Origin: Luzula sylvatica
Lineage: Eukaryota; Streptophyta; Magnoliopsida; Poales; Juncaceae
NCBI GenBank assembly: GCA_946800325.1
Contig: OX326960.1
Location: 49,409,355 to 49,473,354 of the forward strand
DNA length: 64,000 bases
Direction of reading: 5' to 3'
In this document: positions 46,118-60,180 of the stretch, piece by piece
How the letters are laid out: each line of letters opens with the position of its first letter
How positions within the stretch are numbered: position 1 is the first letter of the stretch
Position numbers and translations under genes: made by a program
Notes under the pieces: generated by a model
Seen by the model: only the letters and a program-made list of their open reading frames with translations
Database searches by the model: none
What the model was told of the DNA's origin: nothing

Positions 46118-46372
46118 GGCTTGGGTATTTGGTAGTAAAATGTTTGATTTTATCTTTATGGTAGTAATGGTTAATTGTCCGGAATATTTTGGTAAATGGC
46201 GTGTGTGATGAATACAATTACGTTTTTACCCTTTTCAATAAAGATCTCCTGTAAGCAAATGGGATCACAGCCTTCCAATTAATTTTCTAGATTTAATCTT
46301 GTCCGTTCAAAGAAAAGAAAGGTCTACCATAAAATCACCCACAAAATATATCTAGAAGGTAAAAGCAAAAAC

Positions 46373-47569
<1,197 letters not shown>

Positions 47570-47869
47570 CATAAGACATGAACGAATAAAGTGAGAAGAC
47601 CAAAATGAGTAAATTAAATTGGTATTTGGTAGTAAAATGTTTGATTTTATCTTTATGGTAGTAATGGTTAGTTTTCCGGAATATTTTGGTAAATGACGTG
47701 TGTGATGAATACAATTACGTTTTTACCCTTTTCAATAGAGATCTCCTGTAAGCAAATGGGATCACAGCCTTCCAATTAATTTTCTAGATTTAATCTTGTC
47801 CGTTCAAAGAAAAGAAAGTTCTACCATAAAATCACCCACAAAATATATCTAGAAGATAAAAGCAAAAGC

Positions 47870-48262
47870 TTAGCAGTAAAACATAACTTCCTCCACTTCC
47901 TTCATGATTTTCGGAAGCTGGTAAATCTCCACCTGCCTTTTGCGAGACATCTCACCTGCTGAGCTGGAAGCCTTCTGTTGGTCCACATTCACGTAGTATC
48001 GTGCACGAGATGCAGCCAAGTGCGCATAATATGCAGGAGGTACTGGCAGATAAAACACACAAATATTATTCATTGCAAACATATAACAGTGAACTATTAA
48101 ATATAGCTTAGATTAAGTAAATTCGTCTAAGAGGTTTACCGATTGTTGCAGAGTTCGTGCGCGTCGCATAGCTACAATTACAAAAAAAAAAAAAAAAAAA
48201 TCAAAATCAAAAGGACCCGTAAAAGAAAAAACTTTTCACACTCAATTATATGCATGTGTGTG

Positions 48263-48316
<54 letters not shown>

Positions 48317-48411
48317 CGTGTAACAAAGATTGTAGGTGAGCTGTTGGAGAGCATTACCAGTGAACGTGTTCTCATCATAGAGAACACGGTAACGAGTTGG
48401 TTTGATAGTAC
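47870..48411 (-). pseudogene. AGO: AGO5-like PIWI C-terminal exons, tail T2B
   Basis: This is the counterpart of T1B, cut by the LTR at 48,411/48,412. The frame [20 protein letters not shown] is intact. Unlike T1B, the stop codon TAA after EVMFYC is kept, so the stop loss in T1B is specific to unit 1. Confidence 0.87.
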
Positions 48412-51057
48412 TGTTGTTCCAAATATCCTATGGTTTGATTATATCAAAACACTGTCAATACTAACGGTTTAAGTCTAGATCAACTTGTAGGAGAAGTAGG
48501 TACTACGAGCTGAGGATGATCAAAAGAGAAGACTGAAGAATTCAAGATGAAAATCATCCGTGAAAGGAAAGGTGTCAAGACATTCAAGAATTCAAGACGT
48601 CGAAGCTTTCCGTGAGTTGGGATCATTAAAATAAACCCTAGGTATTCCAAAGAACTTCTCATACTTATCAAGGTCAAAAGATAAATTCGAAACATGATGA
48701 AATGAAAATTGGAAAATCACCATACCAGATTATGGTTCGTTCGAAATAACAATACAGTGCGTTCGAACGAACCAAGACCTGGTATTGTGAGGAAATAGAC
48801 AACACTAGACACAATTAATATTCGTTCGAACGAACATTCATGGTTCCTTCAACTCATAGAACGAACTCTAAATCATTTCAAGTTAGTTCGAACGAACAAT
48901 ACAGTTAGTTCGAACGAACCGAGATCTGGTGTTGTATGAAAATATACCAAAACTTGACACAATTAATATTCGTTTAAACGAACTTATTTGTTCGTTCGAA
49001 CGAACCTTCATGGTTCGTTCCAAGATTCATAGAACGAACTATGAACTAATCCATGTCTGTTCGAACGAACCTATGGGTACGTTCGAACGAACTCATCGTG
49101 TTTATGAATATTTCATTTGAAACGGCTAGTTCAAATTGCAGTTAGTTCGAACGAACATAACAGTTAGTTCGAACGAACTATGTATTTTTTACACAGTTTG
49201 AGTGGGTTCTATGAGTCATATAAATAGAATCACTCATACCTTTCTCTCTCCAACTTTTTACAAAAACTTATTCTACATCTAAAAGAGAGAAAGATTACAA
49301 GTCGTGATTTCCCTAATCTCTTGATAGTGTGATTCAACCTTCTAGATCCAAGATCTATCTTCGACTCTTCTCTTCTATACGATTCCCAACTCACGTGACC
49401 GATCACGTTGTAGTTCGTATTAGATACGTGTAATAGGCTAATTCTTGAATTGTAAAGCCCGCCATAGATCGATATAAAACGTGTAAATCGAACTTGTTGG
49501 TTCAAATTTCCCAATGGTTTGATTATTTCAAAACACTGTCATTACTAACGTTTACATCGAGAAAGTGTGCAGGATAACGCAGGTACGACATGAAGATGAC
49601 AAAGAGTCACGAAGTCAAAAGAAGCAAAACCAAAAGAAGATTAGAAGGAAGGCCATTGAAGCATATCAAGAATCAAGATGTCGAAGCCTTCCGTGAGTGG
49701 GATTCGCCACAAATAAACCTTAGGGAAAAACCAAGTAGATCTCAAACAAAATCATGTTCAAATAACAAAGAGTTCAATCAAGCAAGAAGTGCGTTCTGAA
49801 CGAACTCCAAGTCCGTTCAGAACGGACTTAGCACATATCAAAATATCATCTCTTGATTAAACCACTTGTGTCACAGGATTGTGTACGTTCGAACGAACAA
49901 ACATGTCCGTTCGAACGGACACTTAGAATCCGTTCACTCACAATTTAAGTGCATTGAACGGACTATCATCACTGTGAACAACAAAAGCAATGTATAAGTG
50001 AGTTCGTTCTGAACGGACTTTGTTCGTTCAAACGAACTAACATATGTACTTGCACGTTATTTTGAAACGGCTAGTACAAACTACAAGTGCGTTCAGAACG
50101 AACATTGTGCGTTCTGAACGGACTTACGGTTTTCTGAAGGATTTCTATAGAGAGTATAAATAGAATCCTTGAAGGATCTTTCTCTCTCAACTCTTCACTT
50201 TCATACATTCAAAACAAAAGAGAGAAAACCTAAAGCTGTGATTATCTATATCCATTGATTGCTTGAGAAACCCCTCTTTAGATCTTTGATCTACTTTCGA
50301 TATTCTCCACTAATCGTTTCCCACTCACGTGACCGATCACGTTGTAGTTCGATTAGAGAAAATTTGTAATAGGCTAGTGCAACAACTTGTAAAGAGCCTA
50401 AGCTATAGATCGATAGAAGCGTGTAAATCGATCTAGGCAAAACCTTGTACTCGAGTGAGTTGGAATTCAATCGAACGCCAAAAAGAGGCGCAAGGCATTC
50501 CCGGAGACGTAGGTACTCGCCACTAATTGAGTCGGTCAATTAAGCGAGTAAAGGGTGAGTTAAAGCTACATAGCAACCACCTACCGAACTTCGTTAAAAA
50601 ACATCTTGTGTTCAAGTGTTTTTACGGTATCATCTATATCATCTAAATTATTAATTCCGCATAGTAAGTTGGGTAACTAGATAAAGTAATTGTACGGTAA
50701 ATTACCTGAAATACCCCCTTCTAGGTTAGACTTAACCAACAGATCTAGTCAAAACCTTGTACGAGTGAGTTGGAATTCAATCGAACGCCGAAACGGCACA
50801 AGGCCTTCCCGGAGACGTAGGTACTTGCCACTAATCGAATCGGTCGATTAAGCAAGTAACGGGTGAGTTAAAGCTACAAAGCAACCACCTACCGAACTCC
50901 GTAACAAACATCGTGTGTTCATCTCTTCGGTATTTGCATTACATTAATTCTATCATTTTAAGCTTCCGCAAAATTGAGAATTGGTACACCTTAATCGAAA
51001 ATTGTAGATTAGGAATACATATTCACCCCCCCCCCTCTAGGTTAGAATTAACCAACA
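48412..51057 (+). mobile_element. Copia-type 5' LTR (LTR2), interrupted by a solo LTR
   Basis: It starts TGTTGTTCC and ends AATTAACCAACA, with the inner element 49,495-50,741 inserted in it. Without that insertion it is about 1.39 kb. GTTCGTTCGAACGAAC palindromes occur as in LTR1, but about 100 bp of the array is missing. A TATA-like TATAAATAG lies near 49,217. The primer-binding site follows directly. Confidence 0.82.
49495..50741 (+). mobile_element. Nested solo LTR with 5-bp target duplication
   Basis: A 1247-bp LTR beginning TGTTGGTTC and ending TTAACCAACA is flanked by GAACT (49,490-49,494) and GATCT (50,742-50,746), a 5-bp duplication with one difference. The host LTR at 31.6 kb reads ATCGATCTAGG, confirming the insertion point. 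It belongs to a related but distinct subfamily in which the repeated word is GTTCAGAACGGAC/GTTCTGAACGGAC instead of GTTCGAACGAAC. No internal region is left, so it arose by LTR-LTR recombination. Confidence 0.85.
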
Positions 51058-51071
51058 ATTGGTATCAGAAC
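51058..51071 (+). other. Copia primer-binding site
   Basis: ATTGGTATCAGAAC follows the LTR end. TGGTATCAGA matches the complement of the plant initiator methionine tRNA 3' end, the usual primer of Copia elements. It fixes the orientation of the element as plus. Confidence 0.85.
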
Positions 51072-51117
51072 AAAATACTAACTGTCTCTTTGAGTAATTG
51101 ACAACTTGTATACGACC

Positions 51118-51350
51118 ATGGCCAACTCTACCATTCCCAAGATGCAGATTACCTATCCAGACAAACTAGATGGTAAGAATTGGAATATTTGGAAAAGGTG
51201 CATGCTTAATGTATTCACCATCCAAGGGCTAAGATCGGTTGTTGAAATTGGTTTCTTACTAACATGGTAGGATCACTATCGGTCCTAGTAGACGGATGTG
51301 ACACATCTTTTAAAATGTGGCGCGCTCTCCCAAAATCTAATCGTTTTTGT
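51118..51350 (+). pseudogene. Copia gag N-terminal fragment
   Basis: The frame MANSTIPKMQITYPDKLDG then KNWNIWKRCMLNVFTIQGL is typical of Copia gag N-termini (gag/DUF4219 type). It stops at TAG 51,268-51,270; after a frame change SVLVDGCDTSFKMWRAL continues to about 51,340. The sequence then switches to AGO tail T3 at a TTGTAGGG junction. The gag C-terminal part is found 840 bp further on as G3, in the same orientation. Confidence 0.72.
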
Positions 51351-51352
51351 AG

Positions 51353-51457
51353 GGAGGTACTATCAAACCAACTCTTTACCGTGTTCTCTATGATGAGAAC
51401 AAGTTCACTGCTAAATGCTCTTCAACAGCTCACTTACAATCTTTGTTACACGTAATA

Positions 51458-51522
<65 letters not shown>

Positions 51523-51932
51523 TGTATATATATATATACACACACACACACACATGCATATAATTGAGTGTGAAAAGTTTTTTCTTTTACGGGTCCTTTT
51601 GATTTTGATTTTTTTTTTTTGTAATTGTAGCTATGCGACGTGCACGAACTCTGCAGCAATCGGTAAACCTCTTAGACGAATTTACTTAATATAAGCTCTA
51701 TTTAATTGTTCACTGTTATATGTTTGCAATGAATAATATTTGTGTGTTTTATCTGCCAGTACCTCCTGCATATTATGCGCACTTCGCTGCATCTCGTGCA
51801 CGGTACTACGTGAATGTGGACCAACAGGAGGCTTCCAGCTCAGCAGGTGAGATGACTCACAAAAGGCAGGTGGAGATTTACCAGCTTCCGAAAATCATGA
51901 AGGAAGTGCAGGAAGTTATGTTTTATTGCTAA
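51353..51932 (+). pseudogene. AGO: AGO5-like PIWI C-terminal exons, tail T3
   Basis: Plus-strand exons 51,353-51,451 ([15 protein letters not shown], same A insertion as T1A/T2A), 51,631-51,662 and 51,760-51,932 (VPPAYYAHFAASRARYYVN to EVMFYC, TAA). Introns are retained, so it was not copied through spliced RNA. It is embedded between two gag fragments of one orientation and is followed by the usual AGO 3' flank. Confidence 0.86.
51459..51555. repeat. (CT)n(TA)n(CA)n microsatellite in T3 intron
   Basis: Inverted counterpart of the intronic microsatellite in T1A and T2A, with a CT block interrupted by single G bases. Confidence 0.93.
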
Positions 51933-52187
51933 GCTTTTGCTTTTACCTTCTAGATATATTTTGTGGGTGATTTTATGGTAGACCTTTCTTTTCTTTGAAC
52001 GGACAAGATTAAATCTAGAAAATTAATTGGAAGGCTGTGATCCCATTTGCTTACAGGAGATCTTTATTGAAAAGGGTAAAAACGTAATTGTATTCATCAC
52101 ACACGTCATTTACCAAAATATTCCGGACAATTAACCATTACTACCATAAAGATAAAATCAAACATTTTACTACCAAATACCCAAGCC

Positions 52188-52679
52188 ATGGAATCTTTCA
52201 CCCTGCATGTTTACGTTCGTCCAAAAAACAACCTTGACAGTAAAAACAAAACGGATTCACCGCTCTTGGAGAGAACCAATCTAATGAAGAGAACCAATCT
52301 AATGGGACTCGAGCAACAATTTGATAGTTTCCGGATGATCGAAGGTGAATCCGTAGATGATATGTATACTCGTATGAATCATATCAAAAACGGATTCACC
52401 GCTCTTGGAGAGTCCCTAACAAACTCTCGAGTTGTAGGTAAATTGATTCGAGCAATGCCAACGAGTTGGGAAACCCTAAGGGTGGCATTGGAAACAATGA
52501 TGGCTACACAAGACATGTCGCCCGAAGATTTGGTAAGTTACTTCCGAAACTTCGAAGCACGGCTCAAGCAACTAAATCAAGAGAATGCCTCAACAATAGC
52601 ATACAATTCCGAAACTTCCGAAACTTCCGAAACTTCCAAAGATTTGGTAAGTTACTTCCGACACTTCCGAAATTTTTGA
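52188..52679 (+). pseudogene. Copia-type gag fragment G3
   Basis: 163 codons with the UBN2-type core FDSFRMIEGESVDDMYTRM. It follows the AGO T3 3' flank immediately and is in the same orientation as the gag N-terminal fragment at 51.1 kb. The last residues, built from TTCCGAAAC repeats, run into the opposed AGO MID exon of H4. Confidence 0.74.
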
Positions 52680-53807
52680 ATTGAAGGGATTGTGTGATGA
52701 TTCCAAGCTCAGTCTAGCATATTTTCTTTATTTTTCCTGCAATGGTAAAAATAACAATAGCATACAATTCTACAAGTCTCAAAACAAGCAAAAATAATAA
52801 TAATAATATTGACAATAATAGTAGTACCATAGAAGCCAGTGAAGTCTGGGAGAATAATTATAAGTAACTGGAGGCGTTTGTCGCCTGCAAGTCGATGAAC
52901 CTCTCTCAATACAGTTTCTATATTGTTCGCATTCGGCTCCACTATTGTTTCCATGCATGGTCTTTGTTTGAAAATCTTTCGGAAGTTAATACAAATTAAC
53001 TAAATTAGTTCATGAATAAAGGAAATAAATGGTGTTATCCCTCTCTTTTTGTTAAATTGCCATAAAAAATTAAAAATGATTACTCAACCTATCAATGGTC
53101 TAGATTGAATTTATAATGTGAAATAAAAAAATGAGTTATACTATATTATAGCTCTTATAAATAATATACCAATATGATAAAAAATTATGCATCAGACAGA
53201 AATTAGAATAAAATTATAAAAAAAGTACCATTCCCAAATAATTACACGTCCAGACCAAATCCTCGCAGAAACTATCAACTTTGTGCTGATTCATCTTTGT
53301 TGAAAAGCTAACACAAACCCAACGGTTAACCCTACCACCATTGACCATTTTCTAAACATCAAATAGTTGTAAACAGTTCATAAGACTTAGAGGTTAATAA
53401 CATTATAAAAATTTACAAGATCATGGTTTAGGCTTAATCACCTTTCCTGTCATGTCCCATTTACCCAATTGAGGAGTACATGACTTGCATTCTCTAGACT
53501 CGTGATATTTCAACTATAAAAAGGAATCATATACATATTTAAGTCTTACAATAATAATAATTATGAGTTAACAAAATTAAACATGAGTACACTAGGTGGA
53601 AGAAGGACACGAGCATCAACAGAAACCATTTGACTCGAGACATCTAGTCCAAATTCCATTGCATAATTATCATCATTATAACGGTTTTGCTTTACCACCT
53701 ACAAAAAAATCAGAATTATTCATAGAATCACAGACGTTTATGGGCATTAAAAGTAATATATGTATACAATATAACATTACATCTAAAATGTCCTTTTGTC
53801 GGTCCAT

Positions 53808-54409
53808 CAATGTTGTAAAATACGGAAAACGGTACGGAACGGTCGGGGACAGTAAAACGGAATTATTGTAAAACGGTGAAAAAACGGTCATCGAAATCGA
53901 TAATAATTTAATTAAAATGTATAGATGAAACCAAAAAATATATAATAATTTAATTTTTTAATAGTAAAAAAATAACATAAAAAATATCCAACATAAAACA
54001 TAACGTCAAAACGAATGTCTAACATAAACGTAACATCAAAACGAATGTCCAACAAAACGTAACATCGAAATATAAATTCAAATCCAAACATAAACTAAAT
54101 AGTAAAATCATTAACATCATTCGGGACGACCGTAAGTAAAAAAAAATGAAAATTTTATTGTGCTGGAAAAAAAATGGGCTGAAAAACGGTAAAAAATAAA
54201 AAATCCAATTTTTTTGGACCGGCCGTTTTTTTAAACCCTAAACCCTAAACGGCCGTTTTTCGAACCGAAAAACGTTTTTTCCCAAAAAAAATGGTCAAAC
54301 ACGGTAAAAAAACGTTTGATCGTTTTTTCAAACCGTCTTGTAAAAAACGGAACGTTTTTCCACCGAAACACCGTTTTTCCACCGTTTTTCACCGTTTTTT
54401 ACAACAGTG
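53808..54409. mobile_element. hAT element in AGO exon 8 (H4, inverted)
   Basis: Reverse copy of the H1-H3 insertion, with CGGTCCAT at both sides (53,800-53,807 and 54,410-54,417). Confidence 0.92.
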
Positions 54410-55042
54410 CGGTCCATTGGTGGACGTTTACAACAATCTAGAAGCATTTCACTAACTTGTTTTTCATTGAGTTTGTTGAAGATCAAACCTCTGTCCAGAT
54501 ATAATATTACACACCTATAAAGAAAAATATGTCAAATAAAGTAAATAAGAAACTAAAAAAGATTTTATAATTTCATTTTTTAAGAATAAAACCTCCATTG
54601 GGAGATGCGTGATCCTTTTGGCATTGCCAGCTCGAAGACAAGGCAATTCAGGATGCTTTAAATCGGCGTCATATTGATTCTTAAAGAATTGTACTAGAGA
54701 AGTTATATCGTCTTCTTTATCCAGAGGAAACCTAAATAGAATATTAATGAAATAAAGTTATCAACACTTCAAAATTTCATTCAACAAAATAAATCATTTC
54801 AACATGTAAAAAACTTTATTAAACAAAATACATATCAAGAAAGGTAAGTACGTTAAATCTTTGGCCGAAAGACGCGAAACACCTGTAATTTTGTATCTAA
54901 TTCGACTTTTGGGCCGATGAATCGTTTCCACTATTACACCTCTGAGTACATTCGCTAGCTATTATTGCAAGTGGAAAAATATGTATTAACATATCATTCA
55001 TCTTTTCATTATATATGATATGAAACATTAGAAAAAACCTTA

Positions 55043-55422
55043 GGGGGCGTTTGGTTCGTGCTTTGAAATTACTATGCCTTGGCATCCATCCTAATTTATT
55101 CCATTCCCATGTTTGGTTCAGACATCAGGTAATAAAGTAACGTCATCCACGATGTCCATGGGCATATATCATGGGAATAGGATTACCACCAAAATTGGTG
55201 GCTTTTCTCCATTCCCATGGGCATTCTATCTCTTCAAATATTAAAAACTAAAATTATTCCAAAAAAGTTATTTATTTCACATAATTTCTAAATTTGTAAG
55301 AAAAAATGATGCATCAACCAAACATGACTATTGTATATGCCATGGAATATTATTCCATGGAATGGAATTCTTTGGCATATAATATTCCAAGACATATTTC
55401 AAAGCTTCAACCAAACGGCCCC
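55043..55422. mobile_element. Tourist-like Harbinger MITE at AGO exon 5 splice donor (H4)
   Basis: A 380-bp insertion with ends GGGGGCGTTTGGTT and AACCAAACGGCCCC, flanked by TTA (55,040-55,042 and 55,423-55,425). The uninterrupted site in P2 and P3 reads AACCTTAGTCC, which is the complement of exon 5 end plus GT donor. TTA duplication and a G-run plus TTTGGTT terminus are typical of Tourist/PIF-Harbinger. No other AGO copy carries it. Confidence 0.92.
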
Positions 55423-56621
55423 TTAGTCCTATCTCCGTCATTGAGAGGATCAAAAAAGTCATTTATGTGCAAGGCTTCCTTTACAAAGTCCAAAACTGGC
55501 ATGCCTTTGTAAAACGAAGTTCCGACTGAATCTATACACGAATAAAACCACATTGATTAAAAATAAATACGATTACAAATGGATATCTAGAAGGACAAAA
55601 TGAACATTAAAAAATTTTCCTACCAATTTTTAGCGCTAAGCCCATTTGAGTTGGGACAAGGCTCTGATAAAACCCGCGCCAGCACTCAGCTCCGAACCCC
55701 AAGTCAGGAGCTCCATATCCAAATTGGGGAGAGAAGAAGGACGGCCCACACATAGTATAGCTACAATGTTTTTAAATTAGTTTATACAAGATTAAGAACA
55801 AACTAATTTCCTGCAAAGCTGAACAAATGATAAATGATAAATGATAAAGCTAATATATACCTATTCATGGAAGATTCTGTCAAGACAACACGAAGGGCCT
55901 GAATAGTATCCCGAGGCTCATCTAATTGCCTCCCTTTCAAGAACTCCTTCAGATGATGCACGTAACGAGTCCAAACGAGTTTTATCGTAACCGTATACTT
56001 CCTCCTCTTTTCACTTTCACCCCTACAATTATGAAATAGGTTACTTAATACATTCTAATGAAGTATTTAATATTTATATAGCATGTGTACATACCGCTGT
56101 AACTTGGTCGTGAACTCTTTTGATTCGAATGGGAGTTCACCGGCTGTATATAGAGTGTTTTTACCATTATAGACTGGCAACTTGCCCCCTAAGCAGGATT
56201 TCTGATGAGCTTTTACAAGCGCAGAGATAATCAACCGATTTGTGGATTCATATGCCGGTTTAGGTGATATTGCCACCTAAAACGAGTTAAAATTATCAAA
56301 ATATGTGTCGGCACCACATGACTATTTCTAAAACAAACAAAGAAAGAAGAATACACTATGATTCGGTTCAGGAAAGAAATAAGAAGATACTGCTTACATC
56401 GTAACGAAAAATACTCTTTTCAGCAACTAATTGGACCAAGAAATGGTTGGCTCTTACTACACATTTTTCACCCAAAGAACCAAACCCCGGCCGCACCGGC
56501 AATATCACAGCCTTGCTCGACAATGGCTGAACGACTCTGCTTTGAACCGGCGGGGCAAAAATTGCTTCCGGTGTAGGACCAACCCAGGCTATGCGTTCCT
56601 CACCGCGCATCGACATGATAT

Positions 56622-57135
56622 TTCTATCTTTTTGGAAATTTCAAAAAACTTTTTTTACCAAACTTTTATTTTCAAATACATCTAGAGGGATTAAAACTAA
56701 CTATGGATGATATTAAATTTTTTTTTTAACTAAAATACTTTTCTATTTACATATGTTGTAATTAAAAAATTATTATTTTTTATTAATTTTAGAAAATCAT
56801 ACAAAATTTTTACCATATAATATTTTTTAAAAAATAATTATTATATGTAATATTTATAAAATAGTTAAAAAAAACAATATTAAAAGAACACCTTGCAAAA
56901 AATTTAGCATATAACAAACAATAATTGTTATTTTTTTTCTTGAAAAACTAACATATAATAATAATAATATGAACAACAATATTAAAAGAACACCTTGCAA
57001 ATATTTAAAAAATAAAATATTATGAAACTATTTAAAAAAACATAAAATGAGAATGGTAATAAAAAACTTGATATTTAAACAGATACTTTTCTATCGATAT
57101 ATTTTCAAGGTGTTTATTTATCATTATTTATTTTA
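56622..57135. mobile_element. Outer Mutator-like relic (unit 3)
   Basis: Same truncated left terminal repeat and AT-rich sequence as 17,449-17,963 and 35,117-35,631, again starting 8 bp beyond the AGO ATG. Confidence 0.6.
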
Positions 57136-57955
57136 GGGAAATTTTCAAAAAACCCCCTATCTTTTTTGGATATTCTAAAATACCCCCTATCTTTTTGGAA
57201 ACTCCAAAAAACCGCCTCTACCAAACTTTTATTTTCAAATACCCCCTATGGGGTTAAAATTAACTATGGATGGTGTTAAATATTTTGTTATGACCAAAAT
57301 ACCCTTATTTTTACATATTTAGTAATTAAAATAATGTTTTTGTTATTTGTATTAATTTTAAAAAAGTCCTAATTTTTTTTAGCTTATAATAATTTTTAAA
57401 AAATAATTATCATATGTTATATTTATATAATTTTAATATTTCATACATTATATATATTTGACTTTCATATTTTTTTACTGAAAAAATAACATAAAATAAT
57501 AATAATATGAACAATAATATTAAAAGAATACCTTGTAAATATTTAAAAATTAAAATATCATGGATCTATTAAAAACATACATAAAAGAAGAACGAAAATA
57601 AAAATAAAATAGATGTTTAAATAAATATTTTTCTATCAATATATTTTCAAGGTGTTTATTTTATTATTATCTGATGTTAGTTTTTCATGAATAATAAATG
57701 AAATATTAAAATTATACAAACACAACATTTAATAATTTATTTTTGTGAAATCATTATATGTTAAAAATTATTTATGAATTTTCTTAAAACTAATAAAATT
57801 AATGAAAAAATAACAAAAATATATATATGAAAATAGAAGGGTATTTTGGTCAAAAAATTTTTTTAACACCATCCATGGTTAGATATAACCCCTATAGGGG
57901 GGTATTTGAAAATAAAACTTTGGTAGAGGGGGTTTTTTGGAGTTTCCAAAAAAAT
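57136..57955. mobile_element. Mutator-like element, recombinant (unit 3)
   Basis: The left flank matches the first unit 2 copy (35,632); the right end is the truncated junction of the second unit 2 copy (40,284), fused to AATAATAAACATAAAATC. No subtilase follows. The element therefore looks like the product of recombination between the two direct copies. Confidence 0.78.
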
Positions 57956-60180
57956 AATAAACATAAAATCAAAAAATTGAACACGTGCGCCATTTGAATT
58001 TTTTTAATACTATAGTATAAATAATATTATTTATAATTATTTCGTAAAAAAATAATATTTAAAAATAAAAATCAGTATACCACTGATCCGATATATCGGT
58101 CATATCGTTTATCGGTTGCCGACCGATCTGTAAGCGATATGCAATATCTATAACATTGTTTATAGTTTAACAATTTATTTACGGGAAAATATAATTTGCC
58201 CCCCAAAACTCACTTTGATACCCTTGATGACATCAATTGACATGTCATATGATCAATTGATGTGTACCAATTAGATTTTGATATGTCAATTGCATGGTAC
58301 GCTACGTTCAATTGACAATATACAATTTGTTTGATATACTTATGTCAATTAAATTATGATTATACTAATTAATTAATAATTTGAGTGCTAATTAATCATG
58401 TTAATTGGAAAATAATACATGATGTATTAATTGAAAAAGTTTGTTAGTTTGAAGGCTAATTAGTTATTGCATATTTACCTATAAAAAAACTTGTTTTAAT
58501 TTGAAATTATTTGAGACAACATCGTTAATTATAATGTTAATCATATTTAATTAAATTAATTTGAATGTTAATTATTTGTGTCAATCGGAAATAGCACATC
58601 ATTTCAAATTAACAATCTATTAATGTTGATTATTAAACTAATAATTAACTTCATTAATCAAATGTTCAAGTATTTCACATATTTAATTTAATGTTTTGGA
58701 AGAATAAATTAATTACCTACTTAACAGATTTAATGAACTTCAATATAATTGAGTACATCAATCCAAATTAACAATCCACTAATTATGATTAGTAAATTAA
58801 TAATTAACTTGCTTATAACGGTCAATATAAATTCAAATCAATTAATATAATTTTGTCAATCCCTTAATTAAGAGTGATTATAATATCAAACATACATGGT
58901 AACAACAAATTAATTCAAACTACTAATATAAAACCAAATCAGTTCAAATTAATTTTTCATTAACAACAAATTAACACAAAATTACGAATGTAATAAATAA
59001 TACATGATAACTAAAAATTCATATAGTAATTATAATACATGGTAACAAATTTAAATGGTAACATAAATTGTAAATTAATTACATTAATTACATACTTAAT
59101 TAAACTAAAAATTGCAATCAAATAATTAAACCGAGCTATTTAAATCTCTGTAATTGAACGGAGCCAATACAAATAATTAAACAAAGAAACAAAATTGCAC
59201 TCAATCAGAGGCATTAGACCCCTGTAATTGAACTCAAAATCAACAAATAATGGCTTCCTGAAAATTCCCTGAAATAACCAATCTACAACCGCCCCTAAAA
59301 AAAAACTTAAATCAATTGAAGATGGACACCATCCGAAGAATTATTTTTTTCTAACTGGATGGGGGATATGAATCAATTCAAGATACTGGAAACCACTGCA
59401 TTTATTGTTTTTGTGCAAATCAATTCAAGATACTCAAATCAACTCCAAACCCTAAAAATCAGCACAATGAAAATTGAAAAACACCATGAAAAATAAAAAA
59501 ACACCATGAAAATATCAAGAAATCCCTTAAAAATTGGGAAAATCAACTCGGAAAATACCACGAAACTAAAAAAAAACCAAGAAATCCCTAACAAATCGCG
59601 AAAAACATCTAAACCAACAAAGAAAGTCGAAAGAGAACAAATATTTCAACATTTGGATTTAAAATAAGTAAAGACATTGAAAAAGACACTTTCATAGCAC
59701 ACAAATAGAGATGGCGGAGTGGGGCTGTGAAACGAGGTGAGAGAAGAGAAAAGTGAGAAGACACGAGGCGGCTTGGGATGTCAATCGAAACGAGGTGATT
59801 TTGGGTTTTAAATGGATCGGGTCTGTCAATAAGACCCGGTCAATCGGACTCATAATTTCAGGGGCTGATTATATAATCCGTATGGATAGGATTTTTTCTT
59901 TCTTTTCGATTTGGATTGGTTTTTTTTTGTGCGAAATGTGTCAACAATACATCTTTCTCATTAAATTTTAATATATAATAAAAACATACATATGATAGTA
60001 AATATTTCAACATAAGAAAATAAAAATGAAGAAATATATATTTTACTTATATATATTGGATTCATTAAGGACCATCGAACCTTCTCTATTTACTCGTTTT
60101 TATATTGAATTCATTTACTATTTGCATGAAATATTATGAGAATACACAAAAAAAACAATTTGGAATAGATATTAAATTGG
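57956..60180. other. AT-rich spacer (unit 3)
   Basis: Nearly identical to 40,285-42,509 at a 17,671-bp offset. The hAT MITE is absent, with the empty site near 59,940. No gene is recognised. Confidence 0.5.

Larger units (their letters stand above)
52680..56616 (-). pseudogene. AGO: AGO5-like Argonaute head, inverted and nearly full to MID (H4)
   Basis: Minus-strand copy with exon 1 (56,398-56,616), exon 2 (56,095-56,276) and on through PAZ, linker 2 and the MID exons to 52,700. It combines features: exons 1-3 as in P2/P3 but without their exon 4 insertion, the full-length intron 5 as in P1, and the exon 8 frameshift, hAT element and MID TAG stop (complement of 52,714-52,716) of H1-H3. A Tourist-like MITE interrupts the exon 5 donor. 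It is the longest collinear AGO head in the window and shows what H1-H3 looked like before losing exons 1-3. Confidence 0.9.

Noticed and set aside
54236..54255. Interstitial telomere repeat (AACCCTAAACCCTAAAC)
   Set aside because: Only two units, inside the hAT element, and present in each copy of that element.
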